Source: Akkermansia muciniphila
GTDB lineage: Bacteria > Verrucomicrobiota > Verrucomicrobiia > Verrucomicrobiales > Akkermansiaceae
Reading direction: 5' to 3'
Length of the DNA stretch: 64,000 nucleotides
Assembly (NCBI GenBank): GCA_947624785.1
Contig: CANQLV010000009.1
Location: 85,029-149,028 of the forward strand
A model generated the notes under the pieces. The model was given only the letters and a program-made list of their open reading frames with translations. It searched no databases and was not told where the DNA came from. Below, piece after piece: positions 52,124-61,059 of the stretch. The position numbers and the translations under genes were made by a program. Numbering within the stretch: the first letter of the stretch is position 1; every line of letters begins with the position of its first letter.

Positions 52124-52783
52124 CTATTTCCCCTGCGCGCGCTCCGGATTCTCCACCGTACCGGAATCCTTTCCTTCCGCCGCGCGGTCGTACCATTCCC
52201 GTGCAAGATTCAAATCCTGCGGAACTCCATTGCCGTGTTCATAACAGGCGGCCAGCAGGTACTGGGCGTCCCTCTCGTCCGCCTCCGCAGCCTTACGCAG
52301 CCAGTGCATGAACAAATCCTCGTTCTTCTCCACCAGGCCGCCTTCCCGGTATTCCAGGGCCAGGTCAAACATGGCCTCCGGCTTGCCCTGCTCCGCTGCA
52401 AGCTGCAGCCAGTGCAGGGCCTGCGTATCGCTCTTCTCCACGCCCAGGCCTTCATGAAAACAATCATACAGGTCAAAGGCGGCATCCGCATCCCCCGCAT
52501 CCGCCTTCTGCTTCAACCCGGGCAACGCCCTGTGAAACCACTCCTCCGCCCGGTCCGGATCCTTCTCCACGCCGTCCCCCTCCTGGTAAATGCGCCCCAG
52601 CCGGAACTGGGCGGAGGGATTCCCGGCTTCCGCCTGCCGAACAATCTTACGTTTCCACTCATCCAGAAACTTCTTCAGCCTGCCGCTCCTCCATTTCAGC
52701 GCCACCAGAAAAACGACCGCTACCAACACCATCAGCAGAATAGGCGCCCATTCCAAAAAATCATTCAACCAGTCTATGTGCAT
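52124..52783 (-). CDS. Membrane-anchored Sel1-repeat protein
   Basis: 219 residues from the ATG at 52783. A single N-terminal helix (WAPILLMVLVAVVFLVALKW) anchors it. Then come about four Sel1-like repeats with the A-x-x-x-LG-x-x-Y-x-x-G pattern: AQFRLGRIYQEGDGV, AAFDLYDCFHEGLGV, AMFDLALEYREGGLV, AQYLLAACYEHGNGV. These helical repeats bind other proteins. Role unknown. An ATG at 52819 would add 12 residues. It precedes psd and may share its transcript. Confidence 0.88.
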   Translation of the reverse strand: MHIDWLNDFLEWAPILLMVLVAVVFLVALKWRSGRLKKFLDEWKRKIVRQAEAGNPSAQFRLGRIYQEGDGVEKDPDRAEEWFHRALPGLKQKADAGDADAAFDLYDCFHEGLGVEKSDTQALHWLQLAAEQGKPEAMFDLALEYREGGLVEKNEDLFMHWLRKAAEADERDAQYLLAACYEHGNGVPQDLNLAREWYDRAAEGKDSGTVENPERAQGK

Positions 52784-52997
52784 CTTATCTTTATATTGGA
52801 TTGCTCCGGCCTCATCCATCACAAACTGCGAACGCGGAAAAATATCCCATGCCGCAGGAAAACAAATTTCACCTCATTTCCAGAATTAACACAAATTTTT
52901 AAAAATCAACGTTCAGCAACAAAACAAAAACGTAGTGAAGAAAGCTGCCGGGCACCAGTAAATGAAGACGTCACGCCCCCGCTCCCCGTAACACAGA
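52784..52997. other. AT-rich intergenic stretch
   Basis: Separates two minus-strand genes; no terminator or RNA gene recognised. Confidence 0.3.
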
Positions 52998-53828
52998 TTA
53001 ATCACACGATTTCTTATCCCCCAGGGCAACCTGGTACTCATTCCACAGTTCATCCACGTCATATTGCTTACCCAGCACATGCTTGATGGCGCCATCAAAT
53101 GACCAGGGGATGACTTCAAGCGTGCTCCGGTTGAATTTGCGGAGAAATTCAGGATCTTTATTGTCACGCAACCACACAAAAAAATACCCCGCATAACGGT
53201 AGCCATCCATATAATTGCCCCCTTTGGGGCGGTCAGTCTCACCGTGGAAGCCTCCGTTGGCTATGCGCACGGCGTCAGCCATGCCTTCGATAAATGCCCA
53301 AAAGACCCTGTTCTTTTCATAGGAGCCTATTCCCTGCGGTTTCAGTTGATAGGCATGGGTTAGCTCATGGAGCAAAATACCGCGGGTTTCAAAGTACACT
53401 TTTGACTTATCATTGTTTTTAAATGATTTCTCAATATGCCGCGTGCTGTAGAAAATGGATATTTCTCCATTGTCTCCACTTTTGGCAGAGATGCCATCAG
53501 TATCCTTCAGCGTATAATACAAATGGTGAACAGGAGTGATATGGTCTGAAGGACCATGATACAAGGTATGGAGCACGTCACAGGCCTGCCGGCGGATATA
53601 AGCTTCTGCATCCGGAATCAACTGGTGATAAATGCGTGATCCTTCACTTTGAGGAGCTTTGTCATTAAACAAAATGCGGCCCATGGAATAATCCTTCCAG
53701 ACCACGATCGCTTCCTCCGTTGCGGAACCAGAAGAATCCATCTTCTTCTCATGCTCAGCAGCTTTTAGCGCACATGAGAACATTCCCATGTACAGGAATA
53801 ATCCTGCAGCCAGATAATATTCTTTCAT
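52998..53828 (-). CDS. Secreted zinc metalloprotease of the plant/bacterial basic secretory protein (BSP) type
   Basis: 276 residues with a signal sequence that may include a lipobox (YMGMFSCALKAAE). The zinc site is LLHELTHAYQ, with His154, Glu155 and His158; further downstream EGMADAVRIANGG gives the conserved E-G-x-A-D-x-x-R segment. RYAGYFFVWL is also typical of BSP-family peptidases (PF04450). Target proteins are unknown; mucin or host proteins are possible. Local base composition is more AT-rich than the neighbours. It is a single gene between intergenic gaps. Confidence 0.8.
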   Translation of the reverse strand: MKEYYLAAGLFLYMGMFSCALKAAEHEKKMDSSGSATEEAIVVWKDYSMGRILFNDKAPQSEGSRIYHQLIPDAEAYIRRQACDVLHTLYHGPSDHITPVHHLYYTLKDTDGISAKSGDNGEISIFYSTRHIEKSFKNNDKSKVYFETRGILLHELTHAYQLKPQGIGSYEKNRVFWAFIEGMADAVRIANGGFHGETDRPKGGNYMDGYRYAGYFFVWLRDNKDPEFLRKFNRSTLEVIPWSFDGAIKHVLGKQYDVDELWNEYQVALGDKKSCD

Positions 53829-54077
53829 CCCGTTTTCATTACTACTTCCCCAATTCCGGGTTCTATCAGTCGGAGAGAAATTTCATCCATGGGTTCGCGG
53901 AGAAGCCATGGAATAGCTGGGAACAAAATCCCGTTTTTTATTTTCAAAAAAATGGGGAGGCATGCTCCATTATCCGCGCGTTGGAATAAAAGTTGCGGCC
54001 GCACCGGGATGAAAAAGGGGCCATCCTGAAAGACGGCCCCATGGAGGATGAAAGCTCAGCAGCGATATCCACGGACC
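53829..54077. other. Intergenic region between ilvB and the metalloprotease gene
   Basis: About 250 bases. GGCCGCACC / CATCCTGAAAGACGGCCCC near 53996-54044 could pair partly as a weak terminator of ilvB; no gene seen. Confidence 0.3.
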
Positions 54078-55931
54078 TTACAGGGCCGTCGGAATTTCCT
54101 TGCCCAGTTCGGACGCCTTCTTGGCAGAGCCGTCCCCGGCAATGCGTTCCAGAATCACGTCCTTGTAGCTCATGCCGCCCAGGATGATCGGCAGCACGTG
54201 GACATCGTGGGGAACCATCACGTCCAGCACATACGCCTCCGGGGATTCAATCATGCGGGTGATGGCCGCCGGAAGTTCCTCTATGCGGAGCACGCGCTCG
54301 CACTTGACGCCGAATCCGGCGCAGATGAGCGGATAGTTCGGGTAGATGACGTCTTCCGTCTTGTGGGTGGGGTCATAGTTGTCATGCGGGTCCGCCAGGA
54401 AGGTCTGGGCCCGGTTGGAGTCATACTTCAGGTCTTCCCACTGCACCACCATGCCCAGGTGCTGGTTGTTCAGGATGATGCACTTGACAGGCAGGCGCTC
54501 CACGTGGATGGTAGCCAGCTCCTGAATGTTCATGAGCATGGAGCCGTCCCCGTCAATGTTCACCACCAGCTTGTCCGGACAGGCCAGGCACACGCCCATG
54601 GCGGCGGGAAGGCCGTAGCCCATGGTTCCCAGGCCGCCGGAGGTAGCCAGACGCCGGGGCTTGTCGAACTTGAAGAACTGGGCGGCAAACATCTGGTGCT
54701 GGCCCACGCCCGTGCAGATGACGGGATCCTTGTCCGCCGTCTGGCGGTAGAGTTCCTCAATGACGGCCTGCGGGGAGATGTAGCCCTTGCGGTCCTCGTA
54801 GGAGAAGGGGTACTGCTTCTTCCAGCCTTCAATCACGCCGAACCATTCCGGAGTGCGGGTGAAGCCGGAGGATTTGCGTTCCCAGCCCTTCGCGGCCAGA
54901 ACGGCGTTGAGAACCTGGAGGGCGTCCTTCACGTTCGCGCGGATGGGATACGCCACCTTCTTGTTCTTGTTGATCTCGCTGGCGTCAATGTCAATGTGGA
55001 CGATGGTGGAGTCCGGGCAGAACATGTTGACGGCGCCGGTCACACGGTCGTCAAACCGGGCGCCCAGGGCTATCACCAGGTCCGCTTCATTCACGGCGTT
55101 GTTTGCAAACACGGCTCCGTGCATGCCCAGCCAGCGCAGGGAAAGGGGGTGGGTTTCCGGCATGGCTCCAATGCCCATCAGGGTAGTCGCCACGGGAATC
55201 TGGGAGCGTTCCGCAAATTCCAGCAGGTCCGCGGAGGCTTCCGCGGAGATGATGCCGCCGCCGGCGTAAATGACGGGACGGCTGGCGCTTTCAATCAGCG
55301 GAATGAGTTCTTCCAGTTTTTCCGTGGGAACGGGCAGCACGGGGTTGTAGCCGGGGAGGTCCATCTCCATGCCGAAGTCCGGCTCAAACACGGCTTCCTG
55401 CACATCCTTGGGCATGTCAATCACCACCGGGCCGGGACGGCCCGTGGAGGCAATGTAAAAGGCTTCCTTGATGATGCGGGGCAGTTCCTCCGGTTCCGTC
55501 ACCAGATAGCTGTGCTTCACGATGGGGGCGGTCATGCCGAACACATCCGTTTCCTGGAAGGCGCCGCGGCCGATCAGGGAGCGCATGACCTGCGCCGTAA
55601 TCGCCACCAGCGGAGTGGAGTCCAGATAGGCGTCCGCAATGGAGGTAATCATGTTGGTGGCGCCGGGGCCGGAAGTGGAGATGCAGACGCCCACCTTGCC
55701 CGTGACGCGGCCGTAGCCTTCCGCGCCGAACGCGCCGCCCTGTTCGTGGCGCGGCAGGATGGTCCGGATTTTGGGCTGATGGCTCAGGGCCTGGTGAATC
55801 GGCATGCTGGCGCCGCCGGGATAGGCAAAGACGACGTCTACACCTTCACGCACGAGGCATTCCACGAGCACTTCGGCTCCTGTCATGCGGGTTTTCGTCG
55901 GGGCGGATGATGTTTTGTCGTTTGTGCTCAT
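54078..55931 (-). CDS. ilvB: Acetolactate synthase large (catalytic) subunit
   Basis: 617 residues from the ATG at 55931. The ThDP glutamate lies in VVFAYPGGASMPIHQAL, PGATNMITSIADAYLDS and GRGAFQETDVFG are family blocks, and the ThDP/metal site is VNIDGDGSMLMNIQELAT. FAD-binding middle domain is present. It makes acetolactate and acetohydroxybutyrate for Val, Leu and Ile. The regulatory subunit gene ilvN is not adjacent on either side, so it may be elsewhere. Length is slightly over typical. Confidence 0.95.
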   Translation of the reverse strand: MSTNDKTSSAPTKTRMTGAEVLVECLVREGVDVVFAYPGGASMPIHQALSHQPKIRTILPRHEQGGAFGAEGYGRVTGKVGVCISTSGPGATNMITSIADAYLDSTPLVAITAQVMRSLIGRGAFQETDVFGMTAPIVKHSYLVTEPEELPRIIKEAFYIASTGRPGPVVIDMPKDVQEAVFEPDFGMEMDLPGYNPVLPVPTEKLEELIPLIESASRPVIYAGGGIISAEASADLLEFAERSQIPVATTLMGIGAMPETHPLSLRWLGMHGAVFANNAVNEADLVIALGARFDDRVTGAVNMFCPDSTIVHIDIDASEINKNKKVAYPIRANVKDALQVLNAVLAAKGWERKSSGFTRTPEWFGVIEGWKKQYPFSYEDRKGYISPQAVIEELYRQTADKDPVICTGVGQHQMFAAQFFKFDKPRRLATSGGLGTMGYGLPAAMGVCLACPDKLVVNIDGDGSMLMNIQELATIHVERLPVKCIILNNQHLGMVVQWEDLKYDSNRAQTFLADPHDNYDPTHKTEDVIYPNYPLICAGFGVKCERVLRIEELPAAITRMIESPEAYVLDVMVPHDVHVLPIILGGMSYKDVILERIAGDGSAKKASELGKEIPTAL

Positions 55932-56082
55932 GTGCAAATAATATTTTATTTGTTCAATAGGAAAAAAGGTTCTAACGCATTCCGGGCGTAATGTGAAGCC
56001 TTTTCATTAAAATGCAGGCCTGCATCCCGGGAGGAGGGGAAGGCCGGAAAGCGCCCCTCTGCGGAAGCCACCGGAGAGGGAA
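55932..56082. other. Leader region of ilvB
   Basis: About 150 bases between ilvB and the HAD gene; no attenuator-like leader peptide recognised. Confidence 0.3.
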
Positions 56083-56691
56083 TCAGGCCAAGGACGCGCG
56101 GCGGACGTGCACGCAGTCCATTCCGGCGGCGGCGGCGGCCTTCATGCCGGGTTCCGCGTCTTCAAAAACCACGCAGCGGTCCGGGGATGCCCCCAGGAGT
56201 TCCGCCGCTTTCAGGAACATGTCCGGCGCAGGCTTGCCATGCTCCACTTCATCCGGCGTCAGAATCACGTCAAAAAGGCCAGAAAGTCCGGCGGCGGCCA
56301 GCGTCCGGGACGCTCCCGGCATGGCGCTCCCCGTGGCGATCGCCTTGGGGGCGTCCCCCAGGGAATGCACGAATTCCACCACCTCCCGGATGGGCTGCAT
56401 GCCCTCCTCCTCCAGCATTTCCAGATAAATGCGGCGCTTGTCCGCGGCGGTGGAGGCCGCATCCATGTGCATGCCGTACCGTTCATTCAGAAAACGCACC
56501 ACATCGTTGGCGGATTTGCCGCCGCAGGAATAAAATTCATCCGCCAGGAACACGCGGTCCGGCGCCCCCGCGCGGGCCAGGGCCTTCCTCCATGCCTTGT
56601 AATGGAGCGGCATGCTGTCCACCAGGGTGCCGTCCAGATCAAAAATATAACCTTCATATTTTTTTTCAGGCAAATCCACGCGTTTCTTCAT
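56083..56691 (-). CDS. HAD-superfamily hydrolase, phosphoglucomutase/phosphatase-like
   Basis: 202 residues from the ATG at 56691. Motif I is FDLDGTLVDSMPLHY, motif II is AIATGSAMP, motif III lies in HGKPAPDMF and motif IV in VVFEDAEPGMKAA. The helical cap between about 15 and 85 is of the beta-phosphoglucomutase type. It is likely a sugar-phosphate phosphatase or mutase; the substrate is not determined. A GTG at 56712 is an alternative start. It diverges from rpsT. Confidence 0.9.
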   Translation of the reverse strand: MKKRVDLPEKKYEGYIFDLDGTLVDSMPLHYKAWRKALARAGAPDRVFLADEFYSCGGKSANDVVRFLNERYGMHMDAASTAADKRRIYLEMLEEEGMQPIREVVEFVHSLGDAPKAIATGSAMPGASRTLAAAGLSGLFDVILTPDEVEHGKPAPDMFLKAAELLGASPDRCVVFEDAEPGMKAAAAAGMDCVHVRRASLA

Positions 56692-56784
56692 AACGGGGGC
56701 ACAGGATGCCACAAACCCTTTTTCCGGTAAAGCCCGCAGTCTGCCCGCGCTCAGGAGGAATGCCTTAAAAAATATATCAAGAGC

Positions 56785-56810
56785 TTGACATTTTGTCCTG
56801 TTATTCTAAT
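56785..56810 (+). promoter_or_regulatory. Probable rpsT promoter
   Basis: TTGACA (56785-56790) with TCTAAT (56805-56810), a 5/6 match to the -10 box but at a short 14-nt spacing. It lies about 43 nt before the start codon. Confidence 0.4.
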
Positions 56811-56852
56811 GTTTCTGCCACCTCGAAACGGAAACCGAACCTCTTTTAAAAC

Positions 56853-57116
56853 ATGGCCAATACCAAATCCGCACTCAAGCGCATCCGCCAGACAGAAACC
56901 CGCACCGCCCGCAACCGCGCTGTGTCCTCCAAGCTGAAGACCCTCCGCAAGAAGATTGCCACTGCGGTGGAAACGTCTGACAAGGAAGCCGCTGCCGTTG
57001 CCTATAACACTTTCTCCTCCGCCGTTGACAAGGCCGCCAAGGTGGGCACCATTCCCGCCAACCGCGCCGCCAACTACAAGAGCAAGGCCGCCAAGGCCAT
57101 CGCAAAAATCGCCTAA
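56853..57116 (+). CDS. rpsT: 30S ribosomal protein S20
   Basis: 87 residues, lysine-rich, with the S20 opening ANTKSALKRIRQTETR and the helical hairpin continuing to KSKAAKAIAKIA. Binds 16S rRNA in early 30S assembly. Preceded by a promoter-like element and followed by a terminator. Confidence 0.97.
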   Translation: MANTKSALKRIRQTETRTARNRAVSSKLKTLRKKIATAVETSDKEAAAVAYNTFSSAVDKAAKVGTIPANRAANYKSKAAKAIAKIA

Positions 57117-57149
57117 GTTTTCACTTCGGTTTTCTGACGATCTTTATGG

Positions 57150-57186
57150 CAAGCCGCTCTGTTCTGCTGAGCGGCTTGTTTTCTTT
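57150..57186 (+). terminator. Terminator of rpsT
   Basis: 10-bp stem CAAGCCGCTC (57150-57159) / GAGCGGCTTG (57169-57178) then TTTTCTTTT. It is 33 nt past the rpsT stop and just upstream of the next start. Confidence 0.92.
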
Positions 57187-57195
57187 TCCCCTCCC

Positions 57196-57417
57196 ATGCA
57201 GCAATCCCGCCTGGATAAAGCCAAACTGATTATTGACCGTCCCGGGGACTTCAAGGTTTGCGAAGCCTGCGGCTCCATCGTGTCCCTGACCACCGCCGTG
57301 TGCCCCAACTGCAACGCCTACCGTTTCGACTCCAATGCGGAGTACGTCGTGGAACAGGCCGTCCTGCTTGCCTCCCGGGAACAGCGTTCCGTCACCCCGG
57401 AAGACCTGGAAAATTAG
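57196..57417 (+). CDS. Small zinc-ribbon protein
   Basis: 73 residues from the ATG at 57196. Two cysteine pairs, KVCEACGS and AVCPNCNAY, form a zinc ribbon; the rest is acidic and helical (EYVVEQAVLLASREQ). Function not recognised. It starts right after the rpsT terminator and is followed by a terminator, so it is transcribed with read-through from rpsT or from its own promoter. Confidence 0.75.
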   Translation: MQQSRLDKAKLIIDRPGDFKVCEACGSIVSLTTAVCPNCNAYRFDSNAEYVVEQAVLLASREQRSVTPEDLEN

Positions 57418-57514
57418 GGAATCCAGCCCGGCCCCGTTTTCCGCCGTTTTCCCGGTCCTCTGTTTTCCTCTCCCGCGGCCTCAGCCACCGCACCGTTTTC
57501 ATGAAAAAAGCGGC

Positions 57515-57548
57515 AGACGCCTTCCCGGCGGAAGGCGCGTCCTTTTTT
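57515..57548. terminator. Bidirectional terminator between the zinc-ribbon gene and ispH
   Basis: Stem CGCCTTCC (57518-57525) / GGAAGGCG (57530-57537); T residues follow on the plus strand (57543-57548), and a T-run stands on the minus strand opposite 57504-57509. Confidence 0.8.
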
Positions 57549-57578
57549 CCGCATCCCGCAAGCCCCGAATGCGCGCCG

Positions 57579-58778
57579 CTACTTGCGCAATTCCGCAATG
57601 CGCAGGATAGTGGCCTCAATCAGGTTGGCCGGGCATGAAGCGCCCGCCGTAATCCCCACCTTCAGGGATTTGCCCAGATTCTGCACCACCGGTTCCGTGG
57701 TCATGCGGCGGACTTCCCGCGTCTTCGTGTCAAAGGCATCCACATATTGGATGGATTTGATGCTTTCCGCGGATTCAATGAAATACGTGGGTACATGCTC
57801 CCTGGCGATATCCACCAGGTGCGTGGTGTTGGAACTGTTATAGCCGCCCACCACGAACATGACGTCCAGGGGGTTCTTCAACAGCTCGTAAAGGGCGTCC
57901 TGGCGGTCCTGGGTAGCGCCGCAAATGGTATCGAACACATAAAAATTATCATCGTCCCCGTCCCTCTGGACGACGGCGTCCTTCACCATTCTCTGGAGCG
58001 TCTGCGTCTCCGTCTTCAGCATGGTAGTCTGGTTGGCGATGCCCACTTCCTCCAGGTCCCGGTCCGGATCGAATCCCGGGGAATAACAGCCTTCAAACCG
58101 TTTCAGGAACGCCTCGCGGTCTCCGCGGCCCAGAATGTAGTCGCACAGGATGCGGGCATCCTCCAGATCGTAAACCACCAGGTATTTCCCCTTCCCCCGT
58201 TCCCCCAGGGCCCGGGACGCCGTAGCGCCGGTTTCCTCATGGGTGGCCTTGCCGTGAATGATGGAGGTAATACCCATGGCGGCGTAATTCTTCACCCTTT
58301 TCCAGACCTTCATCACGTCTCCGCAGGTCGTGTCCACAATCTGCACGCCCTTTTCCTCCAGCGCATCCATGAAGGGGGTGGGCACGCCGAAAGCGGGAAT
58401 AATCACCACGTCGTCCGCGGCAATCCGGTCATAGGAGGAATCAAGCTGCTTCCAGGGAAGCTTCTGAATGCCCATCTCCTCCAGCTGCCGGTTCACCTCC
58501 GGATTGTGGATGATGTCCCCGATCAGGAAAATCCGCCGGTCCGGGAACACCCTGCGGGCCGCGTACGCTATGTCTATGGCGCGGCGAACGCCGTTGCAGA
58601 ATCCGAATTCCCTCGCCAGGAAAAATTCCGTGTGGCCCAGGTTGTACACGTTGCCCGCAGACCGGATATGGGAAATCAATTCACTCTGGTAATGCTGCTG
58701 GATTTCCTTCTCCACCTGTTCCATCACCTCGGCTCGTCTCACATTCACTCTGGCTTTGCGGGTTGAGTCCTGATTCAT
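57579..58778 (-). CDS. ispH: 4-hydroxy-3-methylbut-2-enyl diphosphate reductase
   Basis: 399 residues from the ATG at 58778. Three cysteines for the Fe-S cluster lie in FGFCNGVRRAID, VDTTCGDVMKVW and AGASCPANLIEA. THEET, ANQTTML and NSSNTTHL are also IspH blocks. The final step of the MEP pathway gives IPP and DMAPP. At about 400 residues it belongs to the longer, cyanobacterial/plant-like class. A GTG at 58793 is possible. It is head to head with dus, 70 nt apart. Confidence 0.95.
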   Translation of the reverse strand: MNQDSTRKARVNVRRAEVMEQVEKEIQQHYQSELISHIRSAGNVYNLGHTEFFLAREFGFCNGVRRAIDIAYAARRVFPDRRIFLIGDIIHNPEVNRQLEEMGIQKLPWKQLDSSYDRIAADDVVIIPAFGVPTPFMDALEEKGVQIVDTTCGDVMKVWKRVKNYAAMGITSIIHGKATHEETGATASRALGERGKGKYLVVYDLEDARILCDYILGRGDREAFLKRFEGCYSPGFDPDRDLEEVGIANQTTMLKTETQTLQRMVKDAVVQRDGDDDNFYVFDTICGATQDRQDALYELLKNPLDVMFVVGGYNSSNTTHLVDIAREHVPTYFIESAESIKSIQYVDAFDTKTREVRRMTTEPVVQNLGKSLKVGITAGASCPANLIEATILRIAELRK

Positions 58779-58848
58779 GCTCACAGCTTCCACACTTTCC
58801 TTCTTTCGTCAAGACAATCACAGCTTGCCAACCGGGGCTTTTCACGGT

Positions 58849-59907
58849 ATGCACAGGCCCATGCTCCTGGCCCTGGCCCCCATGAAAGATGTGACGGATC
58901 TGGCTTTCCTCAAGACGTTGAAGGACTTGAATTCACTGCCGGATTATTTCATCACGGAGTACTTCAGAACGGTGGCCCATCATAAAAAGATGTCGCCATA
59001 CATCCTGCGCTCCATTGATGAAAATCCCACGGGCCGCCCCATTTACGGCCAGCTCGTGGGCCATGAGCCGGAGTACCTGGCGAGGGACGCGCTGGTCCTG
59101 ATGGAGCACGACTGCGCGGGGGTGGACCTGAACATGGGCTGCCCCGCCCCGATGGTGTGCAGGAGAAACGCCGGAGGGGGCATGCTGCGCTCCCTGAAGG
59201 CCATGGACGCGGCCCTGGGCGCGCTCCGGGACGCTCTTCCCGCCGGGGCCTTCACCGTCAAATGCCGCCTGGGGTACGAGACTCCTGACGAATTTAAACG
59301 CATTCTCCCCGTGGTTGCTGCCCACTCCCCGGACAGGGTGTGCATCCACGCCCGCACCGTGCGGGAAGGGTACCGCTCCCCGGTGCATCCGGAATGGGTA
59401 AAATGGGCCGTGGAGGTGCTGGACTGTCCGGTAGTCGCCAACGGCAACATTGTGGATGCGGCCACGGCGGACGCGTGGGTGCGGCTGGCCCGGCCCGCGG
59501 GCCTGATGATCGGGCGCGCGGCCCTGCGCAATCCATGGATATTTTCCCAGCTTCACGCCCGTTTCCGGGGGAACACCCCTGCTTCCATCACTCTCCGGGA
59601 CGTGCTGCATTACATCCGCCGCCTTTATGAACGCACGCTGGAAATGCAGGAGCATTACGTGGAGGAAAAACACATCCACCACATGAAAAAATACCTGGTT
59701 TATACCGCGCGGGGGCTTCCGGACTCCTTTGACCACTACATGAAAAGGGCGAAAACATCCCGCGATTTCATGCGCATTTGCGGGGATATCCTGGACAACG
59801 ATGCCCCGTTTGCCCCCACGCCGCCGGAAGACACGCACCTGTTCGCCCATTTCCATGCCCTCCTTGCGCAAGAGGAAGCTTGTCTCCCGCCCGGAATTCA
59901 GGTATGA
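58849..59907 (+). CDS. dus: tRNA-dihydrouridine synthase
   Basis: 352 residues from the ATG at 58849. LALAPMKDVTD begins the FMN barrel, DLNMGCPAPMVCRRNAGGGM carries the catalytic Cys region (MGCP), KCRLGYE, CIHARTVREGY and VVANGNIVDA bind FMN, and MIGRAALRNPW ends the barrel. It reduces uridine in tRNA D-loops. The subfamily (DusA/B/C) is not assigned. A longer start at 58777 would overlap the ispH start and is unlikely. Confidence 0.93.
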   Translation: MHRPMLLALAPMKDVTDLAFLKTLKDLNSLPDYFITEYFRTVAHHKKMSPYILRSIDENPTGRPIYGQLVGHEPEYLARDALVLMEHDCAGVDLNMGCPAPMVCRRNAGGGMLRSLKAMDAALGALRDALPAGAFTVKCRLGYETPDEFKRILPVVAAHSPDRVCIHARTVREGYRSPVHPEWVKWAVEVLDCPVVANGNIVDAATADAWVRLARPAGLMIGRAALRNPWIFSQLHARFRGNTPASITLRDVLHYIRRLYERTLEMQEHYVEEKHIHHMKKYLVYTARGLPDSFDHYMKRAKTSRDFMRICGDILDNDAPFAPTPPEDTHLFAHFHALLAQEEACLPPGIQV

Positions 59908-59919
59908 ATTCCGGTGTTC

Positions 59920-61059
59920 ATGAATCCGCTGCCTTCCGCCCTTCTCCTGGGCCTGACCGCCGCTCTCTGCGCCGCCCATGACGCCATCCCGGACGGGGTG
60001 GAATTCCTCCGCGCCTACATGCCCGCGCGGGACAGGGAAACGATTACGGAAGAACGGCTGGACAGGGAAGTCCGCCTGGCTCTGGACGCCCGCAGCCAGT
60101 TCCCCTGGGCCGGAAAGGTTCCGTGGGAACTTTATGAAAACAACGTGCTCCCCTATGCCGTGGTCAACGAGCCCCGCGACGAATGGCGGGAACAGTTCCA
60201 CAACCTCTTTGCGCCGCTGGTTTCCGCATGCAAGACGGGGCGGGAAGCCGCCCTCACGATTGCCTCCTGCATCCAGAAAACCCTGAATGTGCGCTATTCC
60301 ACGGAAAGAAGGGCGCCGCACCAGGGGGTGAAGGAATCCCTGCAATCCGGCAAGGTTTCCTGCACGGGCCAGAGCATCCTGCTCGTCTGCGCGCTCCGCT
60401 CCGTGGGCATTCCGGCACGCATGGCCGGCGTCCTTACCTGGAACCATGTTCGCGGCAACCACAACTGGGTGGAAGCCTGGTGTGACGGGGAATGGAAAAT
60501 GCTGGAGTACAACGAGAAGGATTTCAACACCCCGTGGGTGATGTCCGCCATCAGCATGCTGGATCCCCGCAAGCCGGAGAACGCCATTTACGCCACCTCC
60601 TGGAAGAAGGAGGCCTCCGGGGAATTCTTCCCGCTGGTATGGGAAGTCCGCTATGACGAGAAACGGCGCGCACTGACCTTCCCTCCGGAAAGCCGGACCG
60701 TCCCCGCCGTCAGGATCACGGACCGCTACATGAAGCTGGCGGCGGACTGGGTGGCGGCGCAGCCGGAGTACCTGCCGGGCAGCCGGCTGATGCTGGACAT
60801 CAGGGAGGGGAAGGAAGGCAGCGGCAGAAGACTGCCCCTGCGCGTCGTTCTCAAGTCGGAAGAAGGGAAAATCCTGGCGGAAGGCACCACCCCCGGCCCC
60901 TCCGACGACATGAGGAAGTTTCTGGAAGTACGCCTGCCGGACAATGTCTCCCGCGGCATTCTGGAATTCATGCTTCCCGATGGAACGGTGCGCCATGAAC
61001 CCGTGGCCCACACGGAAGCTCCGGTGCAGATTTTGAATCTCTCCGTGACCGCTCCATGA
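59920..61059 (+). CDS. Secreted transglutaminase-like protein
   Basis: 379 residues with a signal peptide (MNPLPSALLLGLTAALCAA). A transglutaminase/protease-like core lies near 140-215: GKVSCTGQSILLVCALRSVG supplies the active-site Cys, and NHNWVEAWCDGEWKMLEYN the His with a nearby Asp/Glu. The C-terminal 150 residues are beta-rich and may be a binding domain. Such proteins act as peptidases or transferases outside the cytoplasm. The stop overlaps the start of the next gene (ATGA), so the two are coupled. A GTG at 59914 is an alternative start. Confidence 0.87.
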   Translation: MNPLPSALLLGLTAALCAAHDAIPDGVEFLRAYMPARDRETITEERLDREVRLALDARSQFPWAGKVPWELYENNVLPYAVVNEPRDEWREQFHNLFAPLVSACKTGREAALTIASCIQKTLNVRYSTERRAPHQGVKESLQSGKVSCTGQSILLVCALRSVGIPARMAGVLTWNHVRGNHNWVEAWCDGEWKMLEYNEKDFNTPWVMSAISMLDPRKPENAIYATSWKKEASGEFFPLVWEVRYDEKRRALTFPPESRTVPAVRITDRYMKLAADWVAAQPEYLPGSRLMLDIREGKEGSGRRLPLRVVLKSEEGKILAEGTTPGPSDDMRKFLEVRLPDNVSRGILEFMLPDGTVRHEPVAHTEAPVQILNLSVTAP

